54,980 nt of DNA from Clostridia bacterium (GTDB lineage: Bacteria; Bacillota; Clostridia; UMGS1883; UMGS1540). The position numbers were made by a program, and so were the translations under genes. The stretch lies in the NCBI GenBank assembly GCA_017450025.1, contig JAFSYJ010000011.1, positions 1 through 54,980 on the forward strand, written 5' to 3'. Shown one piece after another: positions 43,820 to 53,005 of the stretch (its first letter is position 1; every line of letters begins with the position of its first letter). Below the pieces are notes generated by a model. That model was given only the letters and a program-made list of their open reading frames with translations. It searched no databases and was not told where the DNA came from.

Positions 43820-44465
43820 AAGAGGGGCTGTGACCAAATGCACAGAGCGCATAAAGCATACAAGTTGTTGAAAAAAGCATTTTAATACCCTGATATAAGT
43901 TAAAATAAAAATAAAAATTCGCTTTATAGCGAGTTTTTATTTTTATTTGCTTTATGCTACGAACTTCGTCTCTCGCGGTATCTATATACCGCTTCGGATA
44001 ACCCAAAGCTTCCGCTATGGAAATATTTTTTGCGCCGTTTACATTGCTTTTATTTATTATTTCATCAATAACATCAAGCTGCGCCTTTGTTACCTCAATA
44101 TGCTCATCTATTCTCAGCCCGTTGACGCCGGGACGACCGCGAAATCTGCGCGACTGCTTTCCTGCCATTGCAGCGTCCGCAGACATTGTTGACACGGCTG
44201 AAATCAAGGCAACGCGCCCTTCTCTTGTATCAAGGTATGCAGAGGCTGCCGCTTCATCTAAATTTGCGCCTGCACCGGCGTTCGGAAAACCTGCCTTATC
44301 TACCTCGTTTTTTGTTGCCATAAGACCTTCGTGAGAAAAATCCATTGAATGATTGTTGGCAAAGCTGAGCATATTGAATCCAAAATTTTTAACATCGTTC
44401 AAGACAGTAGGCTCAGCTCTTAAATAGCTTCCGCCGCAGTATTGCTCAGGAAAAAAACTCTCCAC
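43806..44465 (-). pseudogene. Decayed CapA-family (poly-gamma-glutamate synthesis-like) fragment
   Basis: Residues 1-145 of this frame (about 44030-44465) resemble the middle of CapA metallophosphoesterase-like proteins: YCGGSYLRAEPTVLNDVKNFGFNMLSFANNHSMDFSHEGL, AGAGANLDEAAASAYLDT, GRVALISAVSTM and RGRPGVNGLRIDEH. The N-terminal motif with the first metal ligands is missing, and an in-frame TGA lies two codons before the GTG taken as start. The C-terminal catalytic half (several hundred residues in whole proteins) is also missing; the remaining frame runs through a long hairpin and looks like non-coding DNA. So this is most likely a dead remnant. Confidence 0.7.
43903..43948. terminator. Very long perfect hairpin between AbrB gene and capA remnant
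   Basis: A 21-bp stem (43903-43923 with 43928-43948, one G-U pair) closed by a 4-base loop, with GC pairs at the tip (TTCGCT/AGCGAG) and A/T runs below. It can terminate on either strand. The length and AT-rich base are unusual for a plain terminator. Confidence 0.6.
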
Positions 44466-44580
44466 GGCTCAGCGTTGTTTCCAAATTGCAATACCGCGCG
44501 TCACCTTTTGCGATAAAGCTCCTTTTATTGTAAATTTATAATATACTGTATAAAACCGTACGATTACGATAAACGGAGGA

Positions 44581-45321
44581 TTATAAAACCTTCCCCAAAA
44601 AGCTTTGAAGTCTTGCGTTTTGAGTGTTATCAAAAATTTCTTCAGGCGTTCCTTCGGCAAGAATACTGCCGCTTTCCATAAATATCACTTTGTCAGCAAC
44701 TTCTTTTGCAAAGCCCATTTCATGTGTTACAACGATCATTGTCATACCTTCTTTTGCAAGGCTTTTCATAACATCAAGAACTTCACCGACCATTTCGGGG
44801 TCAAGAGCGGAGGTCGGCTCGTCAAAAAGCATTACATCGGGATTCATACAAAGGGCGCGTACTATTGCAACTCTCTGCTTTTGTCCGCCCGAAAGCTGTG
44901 ACGGATAAGCGTCAGCTCTGTCCAACAGACCTACTCTGTCAAGAAGTGACAGAGCTTTTTTTTCGGCTTCTTCGGTAGAGAGATTTAAAAGCTTAACAGG
45001 CGCAAGCGTCATATTTTTTAAAACTGTCATATGAGGAAAGAGATTAAATTGCTGAAATACCATTCCCATCTTCATACGCATTTTGTTGATGTCGGTTTTC
45101 GGAGAGGTTATGTCAATTCCCTCAAAAAATATTTGTCCGCCTGTCGGTTCTTCCAAAAGATTGAGCGAACGCAGATAAGTAGATTTGCCCGAACCCGAAG
45201 GTCCTATTACAACGACGACCTCGCCCTTGTGTATTTCCGTATTGACATCACAAAGAGCGTGGATAGTATCTTTAAATGTTTTTGTAAGATTAACCGTTTT
45301 AATTATTATATTATCGTTCAC
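44581..45321 (-). CDS. Amino-acid ABC transporter ATP-binding protein
   Basis: A 246-aa ATPase of the polar amino acid (GlnQ/HisP) family. Walker [23 protein letters not shown]-loop [20 protein letters not shown], signature [15 protein letters not shown], Walker [20 protein letters not shown] and the His switch [20 protein letters not shown] are intact. The start is a GTG at 45321 (GGAGG 10 bases upstream), which overlaps the permease end. Last gene of the operon binding protein - element - permease - ATPase. Confidence 0.93.
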   Translation of the reverse strand: MNDNIIIKTVNLTKTFKDTIHALCDVNTEIHKGEVVVVIGPSGSGKSTYLRSLNLLEEPTGGQIFFEGIDITSPKTDINKMRMKMGMVFQQFNLFPHMTVLKNMTLAPVKLLNLSTEEAEKKALSLLDRVGLLDRADAYPSQLSGGQKQRVAIVRALCMNPDVMLFDEPTSALDPEMVGEVLDVMKSLAKEGMTMIVVTHEMGFAKEVADKVIFMESGSILAEGTPEEIFDNTQNARLQSFLGKVL

Positions 45322-46699
45322 TGTTTCTGAGCCTCCTCTCAAGAAGTCCGACAAGCTTTGAAAGCCCGATAACCATAACAAGGTAAATAAGAGCTACCGT
45401 TACAAGCGGCATAAACGCGCTGTATGTTGCCGCACGTATGGAATTGCCGGCATACATCAGGTCACCGAGACCTATGTAAAACGCTACCGATGTTTCTTTA
45501 AGCAAAACGATAAATTCGTTGCCGAGAGCAGGCAGAACCGCTTTAAAGGCCTGCGGAAAAATAATATGGTACATAGTCTGAAAATAGTTAAATCCGAGGC
45601 TTCTTCCGGCTTCCATCTGACCGTTGTCTATGCTCATAATTCCGCCTCTGACGATTTCGGCAACATACGCGCCGGAATTAAGTCCGAAGCATATAACAGA
45701 GGCTACAAATTTGTTCTTAAGTCCTGACGGCAGAAAAATAACAAAGAAAATAATCATGATCTGCACAACGACAGGTGTTCCGCGGATAACCGTCAGATAA
45801 ACCTGCGAAATCGCATTGAGAATTTTAAGTATAATTCCGTGCTTTGTTGTTTTAAGATAAGTGCATCTTATCAATGCGACGATAAAGCCAATGATTATTC
45901 CGAGAAGGAGGGCGAGTATGGTCAGAGAGATCGTGAACCATACGCCTGTCAAGATAGCCTTCCATCTGTCTTTTTCTATAAAGTTTTTGTGAAAGTCTTT
46001 TTTAAGCGAATTCCACGCCTTGACCAAAGGAGTTGATGTGTCAGGCTCGTCTTTCATTTCGTCAATACCGATGCACTGTATAAATCCTTTTTTCAGGTTT
46101 GACGAGTCAAGTGCAATTTCTGTTTTTTTGCCGTTTTCATCTGTGACAATCGCAGTTTTCTTTTCGTTAATATCATTTTCTATATCAACAGTGCCACCGT
46201 AAACCGCGTTAATGACATCATTTGTGCGGAAAAGAATAAGCCCGTCTTTTGTGTCGTAGAGAGAGAGCTTTAAATCAGCGGTTTTCGTGTCGGCGCTTTC
46301 TAAAAGCTCAATGATCTTGTCTTCAAACTCAATCTTAAAATCAAGTGCCGATTTGAACATAGTACCTGTTGATTTTTTGATGTCCGTACTCATAAACGAA
46401 TCGTAATACGGAGAAATTGCGCCGTGCGCGTCAAGCGTGGTCACGGTACAATTAAGTATTATATCTTTTTTGTCGCCATATTCGATACTGTTTACGGTAA
46501 TATCGTTTTTGCCGGCGATTTCTTTAAGCGCCTTTGTTGTTGCAAGAGAGTCAAGATCTTTGTTTACAAACTCCGTTGCCTGTTCTGCGGTAATTTCCTG
46601 CGCTTTTGATTCGCTGTTTATTGTAACTATCAGGACTGCGGCTATACCGATAATTATTGCTGCCGTAATTATAACCGCCAAGAGCCGTTTTTTTGCCAT
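45311..46699 (-). CDS. Amino-acid ABC transporter permease with extra extracellular domain
   Basis: A 462-aa protein, about twice the usual length for a His/Gln-type permease. An N-terminal helix (residues about 7-26) is followed by an external domain of roughly 215 residues, with no match I recognise, rich in charged beta-strand-like segments ([61 protein letters not shown]). The C-terminal permease domain has five helices and the EAA loop ([28 protein letters not shown]). The ATG at 46699 has GGAGG 10 bases upstream. The external domain is not the substrate-binding protein, which is encoded separately upstream. Confidence 0.88.
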   Translation of the reverse strand: MAKKRLLAVIITAAIIIGIAAVLIVTINSESKAQEITAEQATEFVNKDLDSLATTKALKEIAGKNDITVNSIEYGDKKDIILNCTVTTLDAHGAISPYYDSFMSTDIKKSTGTMFKSALDFKIEFEDKIIELLESADTKTADLKLSLYDTKDGLILFRTNDVINAVYGGTVDIENDINEKKTAIVTDENGKKTEIALDSSNLKKGFIQCIGIDEMKDEPDTSTPLVKAWNSLKKDFHKNFIEKDRWKAILTGVWFTISLTILALLLGIIIGFIVALIRCTYLKTTKHGIILKILNAISQVYLTVIRGTPVVVQIMIIFFVIFLPSGLKNKFVASVICFGLNSGAYVAEIVRGGIMSIDNGQMEAGRSLGFNYFQTMYHIIFPQAFKAVLPALGNEFIVLLKETSVAFYIGLGDLMYAGNSIRAATYSAFMPLVTVALIYLVMVIGLSKLVGLLERRLRNSER

Positions 46700-46772
46700 A
46701 TGTATCAATCCTCCGGATTTTATATTATTTTTTTAAACACGGATTCCATATCCAAAAAAATAATATAAAGAG

Positions 46773-47058
46773 CAAAAACAGGGAATAAAATTCCCTGTTC
46801 AGACCGTCGAAAAAGTCGCCAGACCGCAAGAAAATTACTTTATGCGGTTTGGCGGCTTCTTTGCGATTGGTAATAAAAACATTTTTTGCCATTCCATAGA
46901 AGGCTTGCAAATACTGCTTTTGACGATTTGCCGCTCTACCGTACCCTCGTACGCCGACGAGTGTCAAATCGTCAAATCTGCCTTCCTTTTTCGCAGTCTG
47001 CCAGCGTGCCGATAAGTTTATCGACACGCTGAACAGGGAATAAAATTCCCTGTTTTTG
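46773..47058. mobile_element. 286-bp MITE-like inverted-repeat element
   Basis: Bounded by 30-base inverted repeats (46773-46802 and 47029-47058) that differ only in three central A/T bases; each end is itself an inner palindrome (CAGGGAAT...ATTCCCTG). The interior holds further strong pairings: a perfect-looking 30-base palindrome at 47003-47032 (CAGCGTGCCGATAA core), TTTGACGATTTG with CAAATCGTCAAA (about 46919-46976), and CGCCAGACCGCA with TGCGGTTTGGCG (about 46815-46852). No transposase is present. It lies between the binding-protein and permease genes. No target-site duplication could be identified by eye. A short frame crossing it is not typical protein sequence. Confidence 0.65.
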
Positions 47059-47076
47059 ACAGTAAAATTTTTATTA

Positions 47077-47865
47077 TTATTCAGCCTTGATGTACTTTGC
47101 GATGATTGCATCTATTGTGCCGTCAGCTGTAAGTTTTTCCAAAGCTTTGTTGATGTCAGCCAAAAGATCTGCATTATCCTTGGAAATTGCTATTGCATAG
47201 TCTTCAACAGCGTATTCTGTGTTAAGGATCTTAAGACCTTCGTTTTCAGCAACAAAAGCTTTTGCAGGCTCGTTGTCGATAATAACCGCGTCAACATCGC
47301 CGCCCTTAAGAGCTATAACAGCATCTGCGCCTTTACCGTACTGTGTAACATTTTCAGAGCCGTAATCGTCTGTTGCATAGAAGTCGCCTGTTGTGCCAAG
47401 CTGAACACCGATTTTTTTACCTTCGAGATCGTCGAGAGAAGCTATGTCGGAATCCTCAGCAACGATTACAACCTGTACGCCTGTTGCGTAGCTGGAAGAA
47501 AAATCAACTTCTTCTTTGCGCTCGTCTGTAACTGTCATTCCTGCCATACCAAAGCTTGTTTCACCGGACTGAACAGAAGCGATTATGGAATCAAATTCCA
47601 TATCAACGATCTCAAGCTCAGCGCCGAGTTCTTTTGCGATAGCGGTAGCGATCTCAACATCTATACCTGCAAAATCTTCGCCCTCTTTGTATTCATAAGG
47701 AGGGAAAGCTGCGTTTGTAGCCATCTTGAGAACATCGTATGTGCCTTTATAAGCACTTTCCGTAGCTGTTTTTTCAGGCTCTTCAACAGGTGTCTGCTGG
47801 TTGCCGCAAGCTGCCAATGTAAATACCATTGCAACTGCGAGTAATAATACAATTAGTTTCTTCAT
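47077..47865 (-). CDS. Amino-acid ABC transporter substrate-binding lipoprotein
   Basis: A 262-aa family 3 solute-binding protein. Signal peptide with lipobox LAACG (Cys20), a Glu/Pro linker, then YDVLKMATNAAFPPYEYKEGEDFAGIDVEIATAIAKEL, the family 3 opening, and VDFSSSYATGVQVVIVAEDSDIASLDDLEGKKIGVQLGTTGD. The ligand is a polar amino acid, not further specified. The ATG at 47865 has GGAGG 7 bases upstream. It is the first gene of the ABC operon and is followed by the inverted-repeat element before the permease. Confidence 0.93.
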   Translation of the reverse strand: MKKLIVLLLAVAMVFTLAACGNQQTPVEEPEKTATESAYKGTYDVLKMATNAAFPPYEYKEGEDFAGIDVEIATAIAKELGAELEIVDMEFDSIIASVQSGETSFGMAGMTVTDERKEEVDFSSSYATGVQVVIVAEDSDIASLDDLEGKKIGVQLGTTGDFYATDDYGSENVTQYGKGADAVIALKGGDVDAVIIDNEPAKAFVAENEGLKILNTEYAVEDYAIAISKDNADLLADINKALEKLTADGTIDAIIAKYIKAE

Positions 47866-47894
47866 AAAAAATACCTCCATAAATATTTTTGTAT

Positions 47895-47923
47895 ATTATA
47901 CAACATAGTGAAAAAAAATGCAA
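47895..47923 (-). promoter_or_regulatory. Promoter of the amino-acid ABC operon
   Basis: Minus strand TTGCAT (47918-47923), 17 bases, perfect TATAAT (47895-47900). Confidence 0.75.
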
Positions 47924-47993
47924 TACTTTTTTAAAAAAGAATTTTTGCATAAATTTATGGTCATTGAACAAAATATAACCTGAGGTGCAAAAA

Positions 47994-48659
47994 ATGCTTG
48001 TTTCTTTTGTCAGAACAATTATTTTATACTTTGCGGTCATGGCGGCGATACGGGTTATGGGCAAGCGGCAAATAGGCGAGCTTCAGCCGTCGGAGCTTGT
48101 TATTACTATTATTTTGGGCGATCTTGCGTCTGTACCTATGCAGGAAACGGGCATACCGATAACAAGCGGAATCGTACCTATTATAACGCTTGTGTTTACA
48201 GAAGTCGTGATTTCGTTTTTGTGCCTTAAAAGTAAAAAACTACGCAGTTTTTTGTCGGGCAGACCGAGTATTGTGATACAAAACGGAGAAATAAACACGC
48301 CGGAACTGCGAAGACTGCGCTTGAATGTAGACGATTTGCTTGAGGAACTGCGCAATAAAGATGTCAGCGACATAAACGATGTCGATATGGCGATAGTGGA
48401 TACCAACGGGCAAATGTGCATAATCCCAAAGCCTGACAGACGCCCTCTCACGCCGAGAGATATAGGCTTAACACCCGATAAAGAAACGCTTCCGTACACT
48501 CTTGTCAGCGACGGCAGGATAATATCAGACAATCTTAAAAAAACAGGCAAAACGGAAGAATGGCTGACAGGAGAAATCAAAAAAAGCGGATATACGGTGC
48601 GGGATATAATTCTCGCGACATATTCGGAGAGCGGCGGACTTAAAATCCAAAGGAGGTAG
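47994..48659 (+). CDS. DUF421 (YetF-type) membrane protein
   Basis: A 221-aa protein with three N-terminal membrane helices (residues about 5-75) and a cytoplasmic C-terminal domain. RTIILYFAVMAAIRVMGKRQIGELQPSELVITIILGDLAS and RPSIVIQNGEINTPELRRLRLNVDDLLEELR are signatures of DUF421. In Bacillus these proteins (YetF, YcaP) have been linked to spore or membrane functions, but the role is unclear. The ATG at 47994 follows GAGGTG; a GTG nine bases earlier is inside that site. Followed 3 bases later by a DUF4363 gene, a common pairing. Confidence 0.88.
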   Translation: MLVSFVRTIILYFAVMAAIRVMGKRQIGELQPSELVITIILGDLASVPMQETGIPITSGIVPIITLVFTEVVISFLCLKSKKLRSFLSGRPSIVIQNGEINTPELRRLRLNVDDLLEELRNKDVSDINDVDMAIVDTNGQMCIIPKPDRRPLTPRDIGLTPDKETLPYTLVSDGRIISDNLKKTGKTEEWLTGEIKKSGYTVRDIILATYSESGGLKIQRR

Positions 48660-48662
48660 CAT

Positions 48663-49043
48663 ATGCGCGGTTTTGCGGTTGCGGTTTCATTTTTTATTTT
48701 AATGCTTTCGGGTGCGGCGGTAATTCAAAGCACTTTGGAAAAAACGAGCAAAAATGTTGTCGCGGAAATTGACAGACTTGCAGACGAAGTGGAAAAAAAG
48801 CAATGGGAAAACGCTGATAAATCAATGACAAATCTTGAAAAAAAGCTGCATAATACGGCAAAATGGATTGCAATGTTCGTGGAACATGCCGAAATAGATA
48901 ATATAATTATGAGCTTTGCGGCGGTCAAGGAATATGAAAAGTACAGAGACATACCCGAAATGATGGCGGAAACGGCAACATTGAGGGAGCTTATCGAACA
49001 TATACCGAGGAGAGAGGCACTCAGCCTTGAAAATATACTTTGA
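48663..49043 (+). CDS. DUF4363 family protein
   Basis: A 126-aa protein with an N-terminal hydrophobic anchor (residues about 3-22) and a long charged helical body (TLEKTSKNVVAEIDRLADEVEKKQWENADKSM), then a second helix pair. This matches DUF4363, usually next to DUF421 in Clostridia. Probably exposed on the outer face and acting with the DUF421 protein. The mechanism is unknown. AGGAGG lies just before its ATG, inside the end of the DUF421 gene. Confidence 0.8.
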   Translation: MRGFAVAVSFFILMLSGAAVIQSTLEKTSKNVVAEIDRLADEVEKKQWENADKSMTNLEKKLHNTAKWIAMFVEHAEIDNIIMSFAAVKEYEKYRDIPEMMAETATLRELIEHIPRREALSLENIL

Positions 49044-49056
49044 AGGGGTTTTAACA

Positions 49057-51468
49057 ATGAAGGCAATTATTATGGCAGGCGGCTGCGGTACAAGACTGAG
49101 ACCCATGACTTGCTGTGTTCCCAAACCGATGGCAAAGGTTATGAACAAGCCTGTTATGGAGCATATTATAGAGCTTTTGAAAAAGCACGGCATAACCGAA
49201 ATAGGCGTGACGCTTCAGTATATGCCCGATGTGATAAAAGAATACTTCGGAGACGGGGCGGGCTTTGGAGTAAAGCTTGAATATTTTGTTGAGGACGAGC
49301 CTCTCGGAACGGCAGGCAGCGTTTTGGCGGCAGGTGATTTTCTTGACGGGGATTTTCTTGTTATAAGCGGAGACGCGCTTTGTGATATTGACTTGTCGGA
49401 GGCAATAGCGTTTCATAAAAATTCAAATGCGGAAGCAACGCTTGTTCTCTATACTGTTGAGGTGCCGCTCGAATACGGCGTCGTTGTTACAAAAAACGAC
49501 GGAAAAATTACGCGGTTTTTGGAAAAACCCGTGTGGAGTCAGGTGTTCAGTGATACGATAAATACAGGCATTTATGTATTAAGTCCTTCTGTTTTTAAAG
49601 GCTTTGACAGAAAAAACTTTGATTTTTCAAAAGATGTTTTTCCAAAACTTTTAAGCGAAGGCCGCGCCCTTTACGGATATAATACGGGCGGGTATTGGTG
49701 TGATATAGGTGATATTGATGTTTACAGGCATTGTCACTATGATATTTTTGACAAAAAAGCGGATCTGCGGATAGACGCAAGGCAGAGAGAAAACGGCATA
49801 TATATATGCGACGGCGCAATTATCGAAAAGGGAGCTGTGATAAAATCCCCTGCGTTTATTGGCAAAAGCAGCAGAATAAAGACAGGCGCTGTGATAGAGC
49901 CATACACGGTTATCGGCGAAAATGTTACGGTAAACAGCGGAGCGTCGGTCAAACGCAGCGTTGTATGGGACAATGTTCTTATAGGTACTGGGGCGCAGAT
50001 ACGCGGCGCAGTTTTGTGCGACAGGTGTATCGTGCGCGCAAAGGCGGCGGTGTACGAGCAGTCTTTGATAGGCGAAGGCTCGATAGTCGGCGAAGGAGCG
50101 TGCGTCAAGCCCGGAGTCAAGGTGTGGCCGTATAAGAGCATAGAAAGCGGAGAAAGCGTTTACACAAATCTTGTCTGGAGCAGGAGCGGACAAAGCAGTC
50201 TTTTTGGCGAAAAAGGCATAAGCGGCGAGGTCGGAGTTGATTTTTCTGCCGAGGTTGTTGCAAGGTTCGGAGAGGCGTATGCCGCAATGAAAAACGGCGG
50301 AAAAATCGGAATATCTTCAGACGGCTCTCCGGCAGGCGTTATGATGAAAAACGCCGTGTGCTCGGGGCTTTGCTCCGCTGGGGCAGAGGTATGCGACTTC
50401 GGTGACCAGCCCGTACCGATAACGAGAGCGGGAGTAAAGTTTTACGGACTTGACGGCGCTGTTCATACTGCCTGCAATAAAAAGGGATATATTGAGTTTA
50501 TAAACGAGTACGGCGCGGATATTTCAAGAGATGACGAGCGCAAGATGAGAGCTTTGCTCGACAGAAACGACTTCAAAAAAAATCCTGCTGACGAAATCAA
50601 AAAAATATCCGATATTTACGAATACAAGCTATACTATTTGAGAGAGCTTATCAATTCCGTCAGCAATAAAAACTTGAATATAAATATTTTGATAGCGGTA
50701 CAGTCCATATGGGGACAAAAGCTTTTGAAGGGCGCGGCCGCGGACTTAAACAGCAACATTAAAATAATAAATGAGCCAATAGAGGACAATATTTCTGATT
50801 TTGCAAAAAAAGTTGCAAATGAAAATTATGATTTCGGAGCGGTTATTGATGACGGCTGTGAAAACATTGTTCTGATTACCGATAAAGGAAAAATCATAGA
50901 CAGTGATTTATATAAAGTGCTTGCGGCGCTTATAATAATGAAGGAATATAAAGGCGCTAAAATAGTCGCGGATATTTCCGCTCCGTCCGTAATAAGCGGA
51001 TTGGCTGAAAAATACGGCGCGACTGTTCAAATCACCAGGGAATCGCCCATTGAACTTATGGGAGAGCTTTGCGGACAAAACACGCTCCCCGAACTCAGAG
51101 ACCAATTTGTACTGCATTTTGACGCGGTGGGAGCGATTGTAAAGCTTATGGAATTTTTAAAAAATCATTCGTTAAAATTGTCGCAGCTTTTGGAAGAAAT
51201 TCCTGAATTTTATATAATACGCAGAGAGGTAAAGTGTTCTGCGAGGGACAAGGGAAGGGTAATAAAGTCTTTTGCGGAAACGCGGTCAGATGATTTAAAT
51301 ACAGTTGACGGAGTGCAATTTAAAGACGGAAGGTCGCTTGTCCTTATTATGCCGGATATGAAACGGCCCGTTTGTAAAATGATAATTGAATCCTCAAAGG
51401 AAGAATATGCGCAGGAAGCTGCAGAAATATACAGAGAAAAAATCAACGGGATTATCGACGGTGAATAA
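49057..51468 (+). CDS. Sugar-phosphate nucleotidyltransferase fused to degenerate phosphomannomutase
   Basis: An 803-aa three-part protein. Residues 1-230: nucleotidyltransferase with AIIMAGGCGTRLRPMT (residues 3-18), PKPMAKVMNKPVMEH, EDEPLGTAGS and SGDALCDIDL. About 245-365: left-handed beta-helix hexapeptide repeats (IIEKGAVIKSPAFIGKSSRIKTGAVIEPYTVIGENVTVN). About 375-803: phosphomannomutase-like fold. There the catalytic TASHNP-type serine loop is replaced by HTACNKKGYIEF (near residues 470-481) and the metal loop DGDXDR by IDDGCEN (near 597-603). The mutase part is therefore probably inactive and regulatory. The ATG at 49057 follows AAGGGG. Such fusions are usually called mannose-1-phosphate guanylyltransferase, but the nucleotide and sugar are not proven. 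Confidence 0.85.
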   Translation: MKAIIMAGGCGTRLRPMTCCVPKPMAKVMNKPVMEHIIELLKKHGITEIGVTLQYMPDVIKEYFGDGAGFGVKLEYFVEDEPLGTAGSVLAAGDFLDGDFLVISGDALCDIDLSEAIAFHKNSNAEATLVLYTVEVPLEYGVVVTKNDGKITRFLEKPVWSQVFSDTINTGIYVLSPSVFKGFDRKNFDFSKDVFPKLLSEGRALYGYNTGGYWCDIGDIDVYRHCHYDIFDKKADLRIDARQRENGIYICDGAIIEKGAVIKSPAFIGKSSRIKTGAVIEPYTVIGENVTVNSGASVKRSVVWDNVLIGTGAQIRGAVLCDRCIVRAKAAVYEQSLIGEGSIVGEGACVKPGVKVWPYKSIESGESVYTNLVWSRSGQSSLFGEKGISGEVGVDFSAEVVARFGEAYAAMKNGGKIGISSDGSPAGVMMKNAVCSGLCSAGAEVCDFGDQPVPITRAGVKFYGLDGAVHTACNKKGYIEFINEYGADISRDDERKMRALLDRNDFKKNPADEIKKISDIYEYKLYYLRELINSVSNKNLNINILIAVQSIWGQKLLKGAAADLNSNIKIINEPIEDNISDFAKKVANENYDFGAVIDDGCENIVLITDKGKIIDSDLYKVLAALIIMKEYKGAKIVADISAPSVISGLAEKYGATVQITRESPIELMGELCGQNTLPELRDQFVLHFDAVGAIVKLMEFLKNHSLKLSQLLEEIPEFYIIRREVKCSARDKGRVIKSFAETRSDDLNTVDGVQFKDGRSLVLIMPDMKRPVCKMIIESSKEEYAQEAAEIYREKINGIIDGE

Positions 51469-51487
51469 ACTGTCGGTAATCCCGTTT
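51445..51487. terminator. Terminator between the nucleotidyltransferase fusion and dpaB
   Basis: AACGGGATTATCGAC (51445-51459) pairs with GTCGGTAATCCCGTT (51472-51486) with one mismatch. The plus-strand arm overlaps the fusion gene stop region; on the minus strand TTTTTTC follows. Confidence 0.7.
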
Positions 51488-51501
51488 AAATTCCGTAAAG
51501 C

Positions 51502-52080
51502 TTATATAAGAACAGGCTGGATTTGCCGTCTGTGCAGCGCAAACTCGCAGGCTTGCGGAATTTGCTGCATATCGGCAACAAGCGAATTTGGTTTTTTTAA
51601 ATAATCGTCCTGTCCGAAGGGTACAAAGAAAATGTTTTTGTAATTCAGCAGAAAGCCTATGTTTTTGGCACTTGACGCCAGACCGTCATTTGTTGAAACG
51701 GCTATCAAAACAGGTCGGGAATTTCTCATATGAGCCTTTGCCGCCATTGTGACCGATGTATCGGAAATGCCGCTTGCAAGCTTTCCGAGCGTATTTCCCG
51801 TACACGGCGCTATTATCAGTATATCCAGTAGCGCGCGCGGTCCTAACGGTTCGACATCGGGAATTGTTTTTAAGATTTTGTTTTCTGAGATTTCCTCTAT
51901 TTCGGAAGTAAAACTCTCCGCCGTACCGAATCTTGTATCGGTGGAGAATACATTTTCGCTCATAATCGGCGTTATAACCGCGCCTTTGTCCTTTAAATTT
52001 TTTATCTCGGGCACAACTGCGCTGAGAGTACAAAATGAGCCGGTCAGCGCAAAGCCGACTCTGATGCCGGATAAGTCCAT
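51502..52080 (-). CDS. dpaB: Dipicolinate synthase subunit B
   Basis: Flavoprotein-fold subunit (SpoVFB) that, with subunit A, makes dipicolinic acid, the spore-core chelator of calcium. The 192-aa protein starts LSGIRVGFALTGSFCTLSAVVPEIKNLKDKGAVITPIMSENV, and contains PLGPRALLDILIIAPCTGNTLGKLASGISDTSVTMAAKAH, both hallmarks. It follows subunit A by 3 bases. Expressed in the mother cell in Bacillus. Confidence 0.96.
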   Translation of the reverse strand: MDLSGIRVGFALTGSFCTLSAVVPEIKNLKDKGAVITPIMSENVFSTDTRFGTAESFTSEIEEISENKILKTIPDVEPLGPRALLDILIIAPCTGNTLGKLASGISDTSVTMAAKAHMRNSRPVLIAVSTNDGLASSAKNIGFLLNYKNIFFVPFGQDDYLKKPNSLVADMQQIPQACEFALHRRQIQPVLI

Positions 52081-52083
52081 TTA

Positions 52084-52899
52084 TTACTCTCCCAATTCAT
52101 CTAATATGTTCTGTGTTGTGCGCCCGATAATTTCGCCTGCCGTTTTCGGCGCGACCTTTCCGGGCAGCGACAAAGCGCAAACAACCTTGCGCGAAAGTCT
52201 GAAAGCTTCGTCTGTATCGACTCCGCCGGGCTTGGAAGCCGTATCTATTATAAGTGAGTCGGGCGAAGTCCGCTCTAAAACTTCTGCGTTCAGTATTTTT
52301 TGAGGAACGGTGTTTATAATTATATCGTAATCCCCGACAAAATTTTTCAAGAACAAAGTGTTTTCCGCTTTGTGTCCCAACGCCTCAGCAAGAGCCATAT
52401 CGCTTGCCTTTCTTGCGGAAACCGTGACGCGCGTTCCTAATTTGCCGAGCATATCGCAGATGACCTTGCCTATTCTTCCATATCCTATTACAAGGCATTT
52501 ACTTTGCGAAATACAGTAATTTGTTTCACGCATTGCCGTTTCCAAAACGCCTTCGGCAGTCGGTACGGCGTTATAATATGCAAAGTCATCTCTTTTTAAC
52601 AGGTCATATGTCCTGCACTTAAAAATGTTTTCGGGAATTTTGCCGCCTATTAAAATTGTGTCTGAATCTATGCTTTCGGCAAGCCCGTTTAAATATATTT
52701 TGTCTTCGCTCAAAGGAGCGTTAAGAGTTTCACCGTCAGAGCTTACAGGCACGCCTAAAAGCAAAATGCCGCTCCGCTTAATTGTATTTTCATCTGCAGA
52801 GCCGCGGAAATAAACAGTTTCATAATTTTTGTCCGCAAGGTATGAGGCGGCATACGAAAGCCGTAGATCACCGCCCATAATAATAATCTTTTTTCTCAA
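52084..52899 (-). CDS. dpaA: Dipicolinate synthase subunit A
   Basis: NAD(P)-binding oxidoreductase subunit (SpoVFA) of dipicolinate synthase, using dihydrodipicolinate as substrate. 271 aa. It starts KIIIMGGDLRLSYAASYLADKNYETVYF and has the Rossmann motif CLVIGYGRIGKVICDMLGKLG, then SLIIDTASKPGGVDTDEAF and SLPGKVAPKTAGEIIGRTTQNIL. The pair A-B indicates a complete dipicolinate-forming spore programme. Confidence 0.95.
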   Translation of the reverse strand: MRKKIIIMGGDLRLSYAASYLADKNYETVYFRGSADENTIKRSGILLLGVPVSSDGETLNAPLSEDKIYLNGLAESIDSDTILIGGKIPENIFKCRTYDLLKRDDFAYYNAVPTAEGVLETAMRETNYCISQSKCLVIGYGRIGKVICDMLGKLGTRVTVSARKASDMALAEALGHKAENTLFLKNFVGDYDIIINTVPQKILNAEVLERTSPDSLIIDTASKPGGVDTDEAFRLSRKVVCALSLPGKVAPKTAGEIIGRTTQNILDELGE

Positions 52900-52950
52900 A
52901 TCGCTTTCAGTCCTTTCCTAAATATTTTATGCAAAAAAAAATATTTTGTT

Positions 52951-52988
52951 AAAAAACCGCCTGACGGTGTTGTCGTCAAGGCGGTTTT
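52951..52988 (-). terminator. Terminator of the MATE gene
   Basis: On the minus strand AAAACCGCCTTGACG pairs with a CGTCAGGCGGTTTT arm across a short loop, flanked by T runs, 18 bases after the stop. Confidence 0.8.
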
Positions 52989-53005
52989 TAGCGATTTGCT
53001 GTATT

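Noticed and set aside
46725..47111. A 128-codon frame across the inverted-repeat element on the minus strand
   Set aside because: It has repeated ends coming from the palindromes and no ribosome site or known domain; it is better explained by the element itself.
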